The notes beneath the pieces were generated by a model that saw nothing but the letters and a program-made list of their open reading frames with translations, was not told the DNA's origin and did no database searches. This document shows, piece by piece, positions 31,539 through 39,252 of a DNA stretch of 64,000 bases (position 1 is its first letter; each line of letters opens with the position of its first letter). The DNA comes from Caproiciproducens sp. CPB-2 (lineage in GTDB: Bacteria; Bacillota; Clostridia; Oscillospirales; Acutalibacteraceae). A program made the position numbers and the translations under genes. The stretch spans positions 1,488,001 through 1,552,000 of the forward strand of contig NZ_CP142860.1 in the NCBI RefSeq assembly GCF_036287215.1, written 5' to 3'.

Positions 31539-34247
31539 TCAGCTTGAAGTGTCTGTCAGGAACAGGGAGGCCTGGGAATTCATGTTGCTCAGATACTGTT
31601 CCAGCCGGGTAAATTTCGCGTAATATTGTTCCTGCTGCGTTTCAAGAAGCGTTTTCAGCTCCTTGATTTTCGTGTTATAATCGGTTACCGCTTGTGTCAG
31701 AGTGCTGTTGTCTACCTTTGTGCTGTTGTCCACACCGGCTTTTGTAATCAAGATGCCGTCTCCACCGGTGGTCTTGATGTTTTTGTTGATGACATCCTGC
31801 ATCCGGGCTGCAATGCCGTCCTCGCTGGTGAACAGCGAAGCGACTTTGTCCGGGTTGTTGTTCAGGGCGTTCTTCAGCGTTTCTTCGTCGATTGTCAGCT
31901 GGCCGTTGGCGGAATAATCGTTGGCCTTGGTCGCGATACCGATCTCATAAAGAGCGGCTTTCATCGACGCGACCTGGTCCGTCATGGAGCTGCGCAGATC
32001 AACACTCAGATTGCTCAAGATGGAATCGCCGTTTAAGATTCCCTTTTTTGCCTTTGCTTCCCAGTTCTTGATCTCGTCCTCGCTCATGTCCGCCTTCTGC
32101 GCGTCCGTCAGAGGATCGTAGGTCTCGTCCGTGTCCTTGCGCTCGCTGACCTTGTCGTTGCACAGTTTGATAATCGCGTTGTAATCGTCGACAAAGCTTT
32201 TGATCTTGTCGTACAGATCATCCGTCTGGTTGTTGACGGAAAAAGTAATGGGGGTGTCTTTGGAAACAGTGGTGTCCGTCTTGGCCAGCAATTCAAAGTC
32301 GACACCATCCAGTGTGAACTTGTTTTCAGTTCTCGTGATTTCAATTGCGTTGTCCGGGTTGCCGTCAAAGCTGACGGTCATGACCGCGTCCTGCGGCTTT
32401 TGCAAACTGTACTCGTCAGCATTTTCAATATAGTTTCCGTTCTCGTCTTTTTGCGGTACGGTCCCGAAAAGCACTGCGGCAAGGTTGCCGGTGCCGACCT
32501 CTTCAATGTCCACGCGGCTGCCGCTGCCGCCGTTCTTGGCGGTGACGCTGAACGTATCGCTGACGCTGGAGTAGGTGATGGTTACGTTGGCCTGCGCGTC
32601 GTTGTTGATGGTTTTGATAATGGTATTGATGGTATCGGTGCTTTTAAAGGTAAAGGTCTTGTCGTTGATGGTAATGCCGTAAGTATCGTCTTCGGTATCA
32701 TCCGTAGTACTGCCTGTAGATGCGACCAAAGGGGTCGCCAGGTTTTCCTGTACGTCCTCCAGATCCTTGTTGGTGTTCAGGCGGTTCGTTTCGCCTGCGT
32801 AAATCCCCAGCGCCCCGGTTTTTCCCAGAATGCCGGACACGTCGCTCGATTCAATCGCAATGATAGAGGTGCTGCTCGCCGCCTTGAAATTCAGGGTTTT
32901 TGTAGCATCATCATAAGAAACCTGAAATTTGCTGTTTCCGTCGGAGTTTTTTCCGTAGGCAGCGGTCAGCTTTGTTTGAAGATATTCAGCCAGCTTTTCA
33001 GGCGTTGAATAATCCTCTTTTTCGCTCTCTTTAAAGGTAATGTATTTATCGACTCCGTCCAGGCTGACCGTCAGGGTGGAACCGGAAAGGGAATCGCCCA
33101 GATAGCTGCTTACCAGATTCTCATAGCTGTATGTACCAGTAAGAGCAAAATTTTTGTCCTCAATTTTTGTCAGGCCAAGGCCCTGCAGCAGGTTCTGACT
33201 TCCGCCCGTAATCTTCAAAGCTCCCGCCGAGCTGCTGAAAGAAACGGTATTGCCGGTAATGTCCACGCTTAGCTTATCTTTTAAATCCGGATTGGAACGA
33301 ATCGCTTCCTCCAGAATGGCTTTCACAGACAGGGTGCCGAGCGAATCTTCCGACGATATGGACGTGTCGGAGGGGATGGTCAGCGTATAGGCATTACCGT
33401 CGATTTCAATATCCAGTGTAGAACCGGCGGTCAGCGTGCTTTTAAAGAAGCTGTCCGTATTGGTGTCTCCGCCCTCTATCACGGTGCTGCCGGAGGTATC
33501 CTTCGACAAGCCCAAGCCTTTGAGAAGACCGTCACTTCCGTCCGTTATTTTAATATCCGCGCTGGAAGAGCCTGTTTTCGTCAGGGTTACTTTTCCACCG
33601 ACAACGGCAAATTCGATATTACCGGCCAGCCCGTCCGTTTTCGCGATCTTTGCGTTTAGGGCCTCCGTAGCCTTGCTGAGCTGGTCCGTGGCGCTATCGC
33701 CGCTTGTCAGGGTAAAATCGCTGTCAAGGGCAAGCTGATAATCCTTGCCGCCATAATTGACCGTAATGGTGGAGCCCGCAACCGTGCTCGTCCGCCAGCT
33801 TTCGTTCACGGCGCCGGAAATCGTCTGATCCGACACCTTGTGCTTTGAAGCGAAACCGGCCTGCTGCGCGAGCTGCGCAATCCCGGTCACAACCATATTT
33901 TTAGCGGCGCTTGCGCTTCCGCTCACATTTAAAAAAGAAGAGGTATTCTTGATGGACGTTGAATTGAAAAAGGCCGCGTTCAGAATACTGGAGCTGCTGG
34001 TGGTCGAAGAAAAATATTTCGACTGAAATTCCTGCAGGGCTGTGGTGACTTCCCTGTAGGACTGCTGTCTCCAAAGGGCGATTTGTTTTAATTGTCCCTG
34101 TTTGTCTATTTTACTCTGCGTTCCCGCCGTCAGCTGCTTGACCAGGGTGTCCGTATCCAGGCCGGATACCAAACCGCTCAGGCGCTTGGATGAAGTCGAA
34201 GTTGCATTTAATGAAGATGCAAGACTTGATGATGCTGTACTGATCAT
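31539..34247 (-). CDS. fliD: Filament cap protein FliD, enlarged
   Basis: The 902-residue protein has the FliD N-terminus (RLSGLVSGLDTDTLVKQLTA; KQIALWRQQSYREVTTALQE) and C-terminus (ASLFTSEDGIAARMQDVINK; LETQQEQYYAKFTRLEQYLS). FliD caps the filament and folds flagellin into place. It is far longer than the common 450-680 residues. Three related beta-rich modules lie in tandem, about residues 157-249, 272-360 and 387-482; each opens with a GSTxTV-type strand, and the first two end KITDGSDGLLKGLGL and KITGGSQNLLQGLGL. GGAGG stands 6 nt before the ATG. Confidence 0.94.
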   Translation of the reverse strand: MISTASSSLASSLNATSTSSKRLSGLVSGLDTDTLVKQLTAGTQSKIDKQGQLKQIALWRQQSYREVTTALQEFQSKYFSSTTSSSSILNAAFFNSTSIKNTSSFLNVSGSASAAKNMVVTGIAQLAQQAGFASKHKVSDQTISGAVNESWRTSTVAGSTITVNYGGKDYQLALDSDFTLTSGDSATDQLSKATEALNAKIAKTDGLAGNIEFAVVGGKVTLTKTGSSSADIKITDGSDGLLKGLGLSKDTSGSTVIEGGDTNTDSFFKSTLTAGSTLDIEIDGNAYTLTIPSDTSISSEDSLGTLSVKAILEEAIRSNPDLKDKLSVDITGNTVSFSSSAGALKITGGSQNLLQGLGLTKIEDKNFALTGTYSYENLVSSYLGDSLSGSTLTVSLDGVDKYITFKESEKEDYSTPEKLAEYLQTKLTAAYGKNSDGNSKFQVSYDDATKTLNFKAASSTSIIAIESSDVSGILGKTGALGIYAGETNRLNTNKDLEDVQENLATPLVASTGSTTDDTEDDTYGITINDKTFTFKSTDTINTIIKTINNDAQANVTITYSSVSDTFSVTAKNGGSGSRVDIEEVGTGNLAAVLFGTVPQKDENGNYIENADEYSLQKPQDAVMTVSFDGNPDNAIEITRTENKFTLDGVDFELLAKTDTTVSKDTPITFSVNNQTDDLYDKIKSFVDDYNAIIKLCNDKVSERKDTDETYDPLTDAQKADMSEDEIKNWEAKAKKGILNGDSILSNLSVDLRSSMTDQVASMKAALYEIGIATKANDYSANGQLTIDEETLKNALNNNPDKVASLFTSEDGIAARMQDVINKNIKTTGGDGILITKAGVDNSTKVDNSTLTQAVTDYNTKIKELKTLLETQQEQYYAKFTRLEQYLSNMNSQASLFLTDTSS

Positions 34248-34297
34248 AATTTACCTCCTGACAGAAAATGCCTTCCATAGTAACCTCTTTGTCTTAT

Positions 34298-34324
34298 ATA
34301 TCGTATGAAAAGCCTAAAAAATTA
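34298..34324 (-). promoter_or_regulatory. Probable sigma-D promoter of fliD
   Basis: On the minus strand TAAT (34324-34321) is followed after 15 nt by TACGATAT (34305-34298), 9 of 12 positions of the sigma-D consensus. It lies about 50 nt upstream of the fliD start, and no better sigma-A site is seen in the gap. Confidence 0.6.
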
Positions 34325-34355
34325 GTAAAAGCATAAAAGATCATAAAAATATCTT

Positions 34356-34402
34356 TAAAGAAGCACTTTCTTTTGACGATATATATTGTAATATGGTATG
34401 AT
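34356..34402 (+). promoter_or_regulatory. Overlapping sigma-D and sigma-A promoters of the HD-GYP gene
   Basis: TAAA (34356-34359) stands 15 nt before GACGATAT (34375-34382), an 11/12 sigma-D match. Overlapping it, TTGACG (34373-34378) and TATGAT (34397-34402) with an 18-nt spacer form a good sigma-A promoter. Both point to the gene starting at 34461. Confidence 0.72.
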
Positions 34403-34460
34403 ATGGATGCATAGCTACAATCGATCCGAATTTGAAGATATAAAGGGGATGGTATAGAAT

Positions 34461-35576
34461 ATGACTTTTGTTCCGATTGATAAATTGAAGGCGGGAATGA
34501 TCCTGGACAGAGATATCTATCTGTTTAACAGCATCACTTCAAAAATCATTATGTTGCGATGCGGGCAGATGTTAACACAGGCATATATTGAAAAACTGCA
34601 CGAATTCGATATTCTTGGCGCTTATATTCATACCGATCAGGAGAAAGAACGAACGATCACTACGGCGCAGACACATGCCAGGCAGCCGGTCAAAAGGGAG
34701 CTGCGGCAGGAAGCCCTCAGCAATATCCATCAGGTATACAACATGTTCAACCAGGTAGCACAGAAAATTAACGTCAGCAGCATCAACCAGACGATGAATA
34801 TTTCCAAAAAACTTGTCAATTCATTAAGATGTAACGTAGAGGCCAAAATCAGTATTGCAAACCTGAAGATGTATGACGATTATACATATAACCATTCTTT
34901 AGGAGTCTCCATTCTTTCCATTGCCATTGGATTGGAGCTGGGACTGAAAACGCAGGATCTGTATGACCTGGGCCTGTGCGCCCTGCTTCACGATATCGGG
35001 AAAATGGCGGTACCCATCTCCATTATTGCAAAGCCCTCCAAACTGACGGAGGAGGAGTTCAATATTGTCAAGCAGCACCCCGCCAAGGGAGCGGAATTCT
35101 TTTTAAAGCACCATCTGGCCAACAATACAATCTGTGCCGGTGTGCTTACGCATCATGAAAAGTATGACGGGACCGGTTATCCCAACGGCCTTTCCGGCGA
35201 CGATATTCCTTTGTTCGGAAGGATTATTTCCGTAGCCGATGTTTACGATGCTTTAACCTCGTTCAGACCATACAGAAAGCCGTCAACCCCGGCGGAAGCG
35301 ATTGAATATATCATGGGCTCCAGCGGCATCTCGTTCGATCTTGCCATTGTGCGGGCGTTTCTCAACAAGGTCGCCCCTTACCCGATTGGCTCATGCGTCA
35401 AGCTGAGCAACGGAGAACTTGCCATTATTGTCAAACAAAACGATTATAATCCGTCCAGGCCGGTGATACGCCTTTTCAATAAGCCGGATGTCCTGATGGA
35501 TTTGTGCATGCAGCGCGACGTACAGAATATCGTTGTTGAAAATATTTGTGATGTAAAAACGGCGGAAAATTATTGA
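34461..35576 (+). CDS. HD-GYP domain c-di-GMP phosphodiesterase
   Basis: The 371-residue protein has an N-terminal DUF3391-like region (FVPIDKLKAGMILDRDIYLF) and, from about residue 135, an HD-GYP domain: NHSLGVSILSIAIGLELGLK, ALLHDIGKMAVP, HHEKYDGTGYPNGLSGDDIP and IISVADVYDALTSFRPYRKP. The metal-binding HD and the GYP loop are intact, so it should hydrolyse c-di-GMP. It has no membrane segment. A short C-terminal domain follows. The gene stands alone between fliD and a receptor, under sigma-A and sigma-D sites, which suits lowering c-di-GMP when cells become motile. No diguanylate cyclase gene is in the window. Confidence 0.93.
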   Translation: MTFVPIDKLKAGMILDRDIYLFNSITSKIIMLRCGQMLTQAYIEKLHEFDILGAYIHTDQEKERTITTAQTHARQPVKRELRQEALSNIHQVYNMFNQVAQKINVSSINQTMNISKKLVNSLRCNVEAKISIANLKMYDDYTYNHSLGVSILSIAIGLELGLKTQDLYDLGLCALLHDIGKMAVPISIIAKPSKLTEEEFNIVKQHPAKGAEFFLKHHLANNTICAGVLTHHEKYDGTGYPNGLSGDDIPLFGRIISVADVYDALTSFRPYRKPSTPAEAIEYIMGSSGISFDLAIVRAFLNKVAPYPIGSCVKLSNGELAIIVKQNDYNPSRPVIRLFNKPDVLMDLCMQRDVQNIVVENICDVKTAENY

Positions 35577-35580
35577 ACAG

Positions 35581-35626
35581 AAAACGGGGAGGGCATCAGA
35601 CCATGGTCTGATGCCCTCCCCGTTTT
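35581..35626. terminator. 46-nt perfect palindromic bidirectional terminator
   Basis: The stretch is a perfect palindrome with 23-bp arms (AAAACGGGGAGGGCATCAGA onward) meeting at CCATGG, with no spacer. Each strand ends in TTTT, so it can stop both the HD-GYP transcript and the convergent receptor transcript. Confidence 0.9.
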
Positions 35627-35642
35627 AGGAAAGCTGAATCGC

Positions 35643-36968
35643 TTAGTATTTCGGCAATGAAAAATCCTGTCCGGCCGCCATATCCAATACTGGCTGTGTA
35701 TCGGCGGATTCCGGAATTTCGTCGTCCGCGTCGGCTTTGACATGGAACTGGCCGACCAGTTTTTTCAGATTCCGTGCGTGGCCGGACATTTCTTCGCTTG
35801 CCGCCGCACTCTGTTCGGCGGTGGCGGAATTGGTCTGAACCACAGCGGAAATCTGGTCCACACCCAGGGTGACCTGGCTGATTGCGGTCGCCTGTGCGTT
35901 GGAAGCTTCTGAGATGCTGGTGATCAGGTTGGTGGACTTCAGGGTCGCCTGAATGACATCGTTCAGGGTGGCCGCGGTGGCGTCCGTAATTTTCTTGCCT
36001 TTTTCGACTGCCAAAAGCGAATTTTCAATCAGGGCAGTGGTGTCCTTGGCCGCGTCCGCGCTCTTGCTCGCAAGATTGCGGACTTCATCCGCGACAACGG
36101 CGAAGCCTTTGCCGGCCGCACCGGCGCGGGCCGCTTCCACTGCGGCGTTCAGGGCGAGGATATTGGTCTGGCGCGCAATGTCGTCGATGGTTTTGATGAT
36201 ATTGCTGATCTTGGTGGACGACTCGCTGATCTCGCTCATCGCCTGCAGCATCTGATTCATTTCGTGAGAGACACCCTGGATTTTAGTTTCCGCTTCGGTA
36301 GAAGCCCGGTTCGCTTCCGCCGCGTTGGCGGCGTTCTGCTTTACCTGTTCTGAAATTTCGGTGATGGAGGCCGACAGCTCCTGAATGGAACTGGCCTGTT
36401 CGGTAGCGCCCTGCGCCAAAGCCTGAGCCGCGCTTGCAACCTGTACGGAGCCGCTCGTGACCTGATCGGCGGAACGGTCGATTTGAACCATGTAGGTGTT
36501 CAGTTTGGAGGAAATATTTTCAAGCGCCGTCCTGATTTCCGCGAAATCGCCCTGAAAATCACGGGAAATTTGAATGTCAAAATTGCCGTTTGCCATTTCG
36601 CCTAAAGCTTCCGTGATTTCATTGATGTTTTGTTTCAGCTCCGAGACGGTATCGGAAAATGCTTTTGCAAGTTTGCCGGTTTCATTTTTTGACTGGTACT
36701 GAATGTCCACATTCAGATTTCCCTGAGCCATCTGTTCAGCGGCCTGTGTCAGCTCCGCAAGCGGGCGGCGGATTCTGGCCGAGGTGAGCTTCGCAACAAG
36801 GATTGATGTGAAGCAGGCTGCCACAATCAATACAATGGCCAGCGGGAAAAGGGTGCTGGATTTCAGGTACAGATAAACTGCGGCCCCGCTGCAGACTATG
36901 GACAGCACCGTCACCGCGACAAATGAAAGCATCAGTTTCTTTGAGATTTTTATATTATCCAATCGCAT
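35643..36968 (-). CDS. Methyl-accepting chemotaxis protein without an external sensor domain
   Basis: The 441-residue receptor has two adjacent membrane helices (about residues 11-34 and 40-61) with only a few residues between them, then a HAMP domain, a second HAMP-like segment ([20 protein letters not shown]) and the signalling hairpin with [20 protein letters not shown] and [20 protein letters not shown]. It can therefore sense only through membrane, HAMP or cytoplasmic inputs. The C-terminus (FSLPKY) lacks the NWETF-type CheR tether. It is the last gene of cheW-PilZ-cheW-receptor. Confidence 0.94.
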   Translation of the reverse strand: MRLDNIKISKKLMLSFVAVTVLSIVCSGAAVYLYLKSSTLFPLAIVLIVAACFTSILVAKLTSARIRRPLAELTQAAEQMAQGNLNVDIQYQSKNETGKLAKAFSDTVSELKQNINEITEALGEMANGNFDIQISRDFQGDFAEIRTALENISSKLNTYMVQIDRSADQVTSGSVQVASAAQALAQGATEQASSIQELSASITEISEQVKQNAANAAEANRASTEAETKIQGVSHEMNQMLQAMSEISESSTKISNIIKTIDDIARQTNILALNAAVEAARAGAAGKGFAVVADEVRNLASKSADAAKDTTALIENSLLAVEKGKKITDATAATLNDVIQATLKSTNLITSISEASNAQATAISQVTLGVDQISAVVQTNSATAEQSAAASEEMSGHARNLKKLVGQFHVKADADDEIPESADTQPVLDMAAGQDFSLPKY

Positions 36969-36991
36969 TTTTATAGTTCCCTTCTATGTGT

Positions 36992-37510
36992 TTATTCTAC
37001 TTCGGCTTTTGCAGCGTTACTGACAATTTCAATTTCTTTCTCGTTCAGTATCTTGCTGGTGTCCAGCAGCATGACGACTTTGTTGTCCACCTTCCCGATA
37101 CCGGTCAGATATGCCGTGGTACGATCCTTGGACATCCTTGGAGCGGGCGAAATATTTTCGTCGCCGATGGTCGTAACCTCGTCGACGGAATCCACGATGA
37201 ACCCTATATGGGTTTCTTCAATTTTCGTTACGATAATACAGGTATGCTCGTCGTATTCCACTTCTTCTTTTTTAAATCTCAGGCGCACGTCTATCACAGG
37301 GATGATATCGCCGCGGAGATTGATGACTCCCTTGGCGTAGCTGGGGGAGTCGGGGATGGGTGTGATTTCCTGTTTGCCGATGATCTGGACCACGTCCGCG
37401 ATTGGAACGCCGAACAGCTGATGATCGGTCCAGAAGGTCAGGTACTTGCCCTTCATTTCATTGGTTTCGATTTCCTCATCCGATAATGCCAGATTTTTTT
37501 CATTCTCCAT
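36992..37510 (-). CDS. cheW: Chemotaxis coupling protein CheW (copy 1)
   Basis: The 172-residue protein has the CheW core KYLTFWTDHQLFGVPIADVV, SYAKGVINLRGDIIPVIDVR and CIIVTKIEETHIGFIVDSVD, with short extensions on both ends. CheW links receptors to CheA. The GGGTGG site before the ATG is fair. It lies 23 nt upstream of the receptor gene and is a clear paralogue of the cheW at 38241, with which it flanks the PilZ gene. Confidence 0.95.
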   Translation of the reverse strand: MENEKNLALSDEEIETNEMKGKYLTFWTDHQLFGVPIADVVQIIGKQEITPIPDSPSYAKGVINLRGDIIPVIDVRLRFKKEEVEYDEHTCIIVTKIEETHIGFIVDSVDEVTTIGDENISPAPRMSKDRTTAYLTGIGKVDNKVVMLLDTSKILNEKEIEIVSNAAKAEVE

Positions 37511-37548
37511 TTTTTACCACCCTATCATCAATATAAAATATGTGTATC

Positions 37549-38205
37549 TTATTTCGGCTCGTCTTTTTCTTCGCGTGAGTTTTTGATTTGTTCCCTCTGC
37601 TTTTCAAAAATAAATTTGCACAAAAGGTCAAACTGGCGGGTTGAGTTATCCAGAAAAGAACAGCCGTACCCGTTCAGTGCATAATCCACGGGACTGGTTC
37701 GCTGAACCTGACAGCAAAATGTGACCTCCATATCATACAGCTCCAGCGTCATGATAAAGGACTGGCCGATATCGAGATATTCCCTCGTTGTGATAAATAC
37801 GCCGCTCAGACTCAGATCCGTCACAGTTACGCCGAACAGCTTCATTTCCTCCTCTTCAGGCGATGAATCTTCCTGAAGCAGGAAAGCCCTTGTCGGAATG
37901 TTGACTTTCAGGCGGAAAAAGCTTCTTCGCTCAAATTCGGTAAGGCTTTGCAGATCCGTAATCGTCATCATTTCCGAGGTAGAAAGAAAAACCTTCCCAA
38001 TCAGTACTTTGAAACCCAGAGATTCATTGTAAATATTGATTTTCACAGGCATATTGCAATGCAGGGTCGGCAGGATGTCAAAACTGTTCTGAACTTTAAC
38101 GGAGTCCTTACGGATTTCGCTGAGGATTCCGGTAGTGAGCAGTTCGTTGGTAAGAGTCTTGATTTCACAGGGCGAATGCTGATATTGTTCAGAAAGCGGA
38201 TACAT
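37549..38205 (-). CDS. PilZ-domain c-di-GMP receptor, YcgR-like
   Basis: The 218-residue protein has an N-terminal beta domain of the YcgR/FlgZ type and a C-terminal PilZ domain, with the c-di-GMP motifs RRSFFR (RxxxR) near residue 105 and DLSLSGVF (D/NxSxxG) near residue 140. Proteins of this layout slow or brake flagella when c-di-GMP is high. I chose the ATG at 38205 with GGAGG upstream; the frame is open to a TTG at 38238 that would abut the cheW stop. It lies between two cheW genes, so output to chemotaxis is possible. Confidence 0.88.
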   Translation of the reverse strand: MYPLSEQYQHSPCEIKTLTNELLTTGILSEIRKDSVKVQNSFDILPTLHCNMPVKINIYNESLGFKVLIGKVFLSTSEMMTITDLQSLTEFERRSFFRLKVNIPTRAFLLQEDSSPEEEEMKLFGVTVTDLSLSGVFITTREYLDIGQSFIMTLELYDMEVTFCCQVQRTSPVDYALNGYGCSFLDNSTRQFDLLCKFIFEKQREQIKNSREEKDEPK

Positions 38206-38240
38206 GGGAAGAACCTCCAAAACAAACGTATTCGGCAAAA

Positions 38241-38744
38241 TTACTTAACAGGGAGTTGGACTTCCTCGCCGTCTGAAAGGATCTTTTCAATATCCAGAAG
38301 CATTACCGCATTTTCGTTCAGGGTGGCAATTCCTTTTACATAATGGTTTGCCGTGTCCCTTGCGAATCTGGGGGTCTCGCTGATCTGGTTTTTGGAAACG
38401 TTTGTGACGTCGTTTACACTGTCGACGATGAATCCGACGCTCAGATCGCCGGTCTCAGCCACGATGATGCTGGTGTGGTCGTCATACTCCTTTGGAGCCT
38501 TGTTGAACTTCAGTCTGATATCCACCAACGGAACAATTTTTCCCCTCAGATTAATAACGCCGATGATAAAAGGCGGCAAATTAGGGATGAAGGTGACGGG
38601 CTGCATCCGGATGATCTCGACCACCTGGCTGCTCGGAATTGCGAACAGCTGCCCGTCAATAAAGAAGGTAAGATATTTTTCCGTCGTCATATTCTCATTG
38701 ACCGAGGTCGTAATTTTGTTTTTTACTGCTGTTGTTTCTGCCAT
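38241..38744 (-). CDS. cheW: Chemotaxis coupling protein CheW (copy 2)
   Basis: The 167-residue protein has KYLTFFIDGQLFAIPSSQVV, PFIIGVINLRGKIVPLVDIR and SIIVAETGDLSVGFIVDSVN, the SH3-like CheW fold. AAAGGTGA precedes the ATG. It is the first gene behind a near-consensus sigma-D promoter (38858-38883) with a leader of about 105 nt. Two CheW proteins may couple different receptors to the one CheA in the window. Confidence 0.95.
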   Translation of the reverse strand: MAETTAVKNKITTSVNENMTTEKYLTFFIDGQLFAIPSSQVVEIIRMQPVTFIPNLPPFIIGVINLRGKIVPLVDIRLKFNKAPKEYDDHTSIIVAETGDLSVGFIVDSVNDVTNVSKNQISETPRFARDTANHYVKGIATLNENAVMLLDIEKILSDGEEVQLPVK

Positions 38745-38857
38745 ACTGTTTCACCTTTTCTACCGCTGCCGTTTCGGTAAGAGTTTTTGTGCTGCCAATC
38801 CCGGCATTATTTTGGCGGCACGCAATCATCAAGTCATATAAAAAATCCTATAGATAT

Positions 38858-38883
38858 ATATCGGCTTAATTTCAAAATAATTA
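38858..38883 (-). promoter_or_regulatory. Sigma-D promoter of cheW-PilZ-cheW-receptor
   Basis: On the minus strand TAAT (38883-38880) precedes a perfect GCCGATAT (38865-38858) by 14 nt, 11/12 to consensus. It overlaps the stop region of no gene, lying just upstream of the end of the FlhB-tail gene (38887), and points to cheW. Confidence 0.8.
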
Positions 38884-38886
38884 GTA

Positions 38887-39252
38887 TTACAGCTCGGAAA
38901 ATATCTGTTTTTCCGGGCTTTTTTCCGGAGCGGGTACGGGGTCTTTCTGCGAAGGGGCCGTTCCTTTTCCCGCAGCCTCGAAGGAGTAGTTTAAAAAATA
39001 TACGTAAATGTCCACAATGGCCTGATAGAGTTCGGGGGGGATTTCCGTTCCCGCTTCCAGCTGGGAAAGGAGGGAAGCGAGGGAGTCGTCGTGATAAACC
39101 GGCACGCCGTTCTCCTGCGCAATGTCTATGATTTTCTGCGCCGCATAGCCGGAACCGGAAGCGACGACAACCGGTGCGCTGTGCGGGGAATCCTGAGCAT
39201 ACCGCAGGGCGGCGGCGTGATTCGTCCGGTCATACTGTGACATCGATGACAT
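38887..39252 (-). CDS. Stand-alone FlhB C-terminal-like protein (YlqH/FlhX type)
   Basis: The 121-residue protein matches the part of FlhB that follows its cleavage site: RTNHAAALRYAQD parallels PTHFAVALKYD, then APVVVASGSGYAAQKIIDIA and IPPELYQAIVDIYVYFLNY. There is no membrane part and no cleavable Asn-Pro. Such proteins can substitute for the cleaved FlhB tail in substrate switching. It overlaps the end of a YlqG-like gene by 23 nt, the same pairing as ylqG-ylqH in Bacillus. The tail is Pro/Lys-rich. Confidence 0.87.
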   Translation of the reverse strand: MSSMSQYDRTNHAAALRYAQDSPHSAPVVVASGSGYAAQKIIDIAQENGVPVYHDDSLASLLSQLEAGTEIPPELYQAIVDIYVYFLNYSFEAAGKGTAPSQKDPVPAPEKSPEKQIFSEL

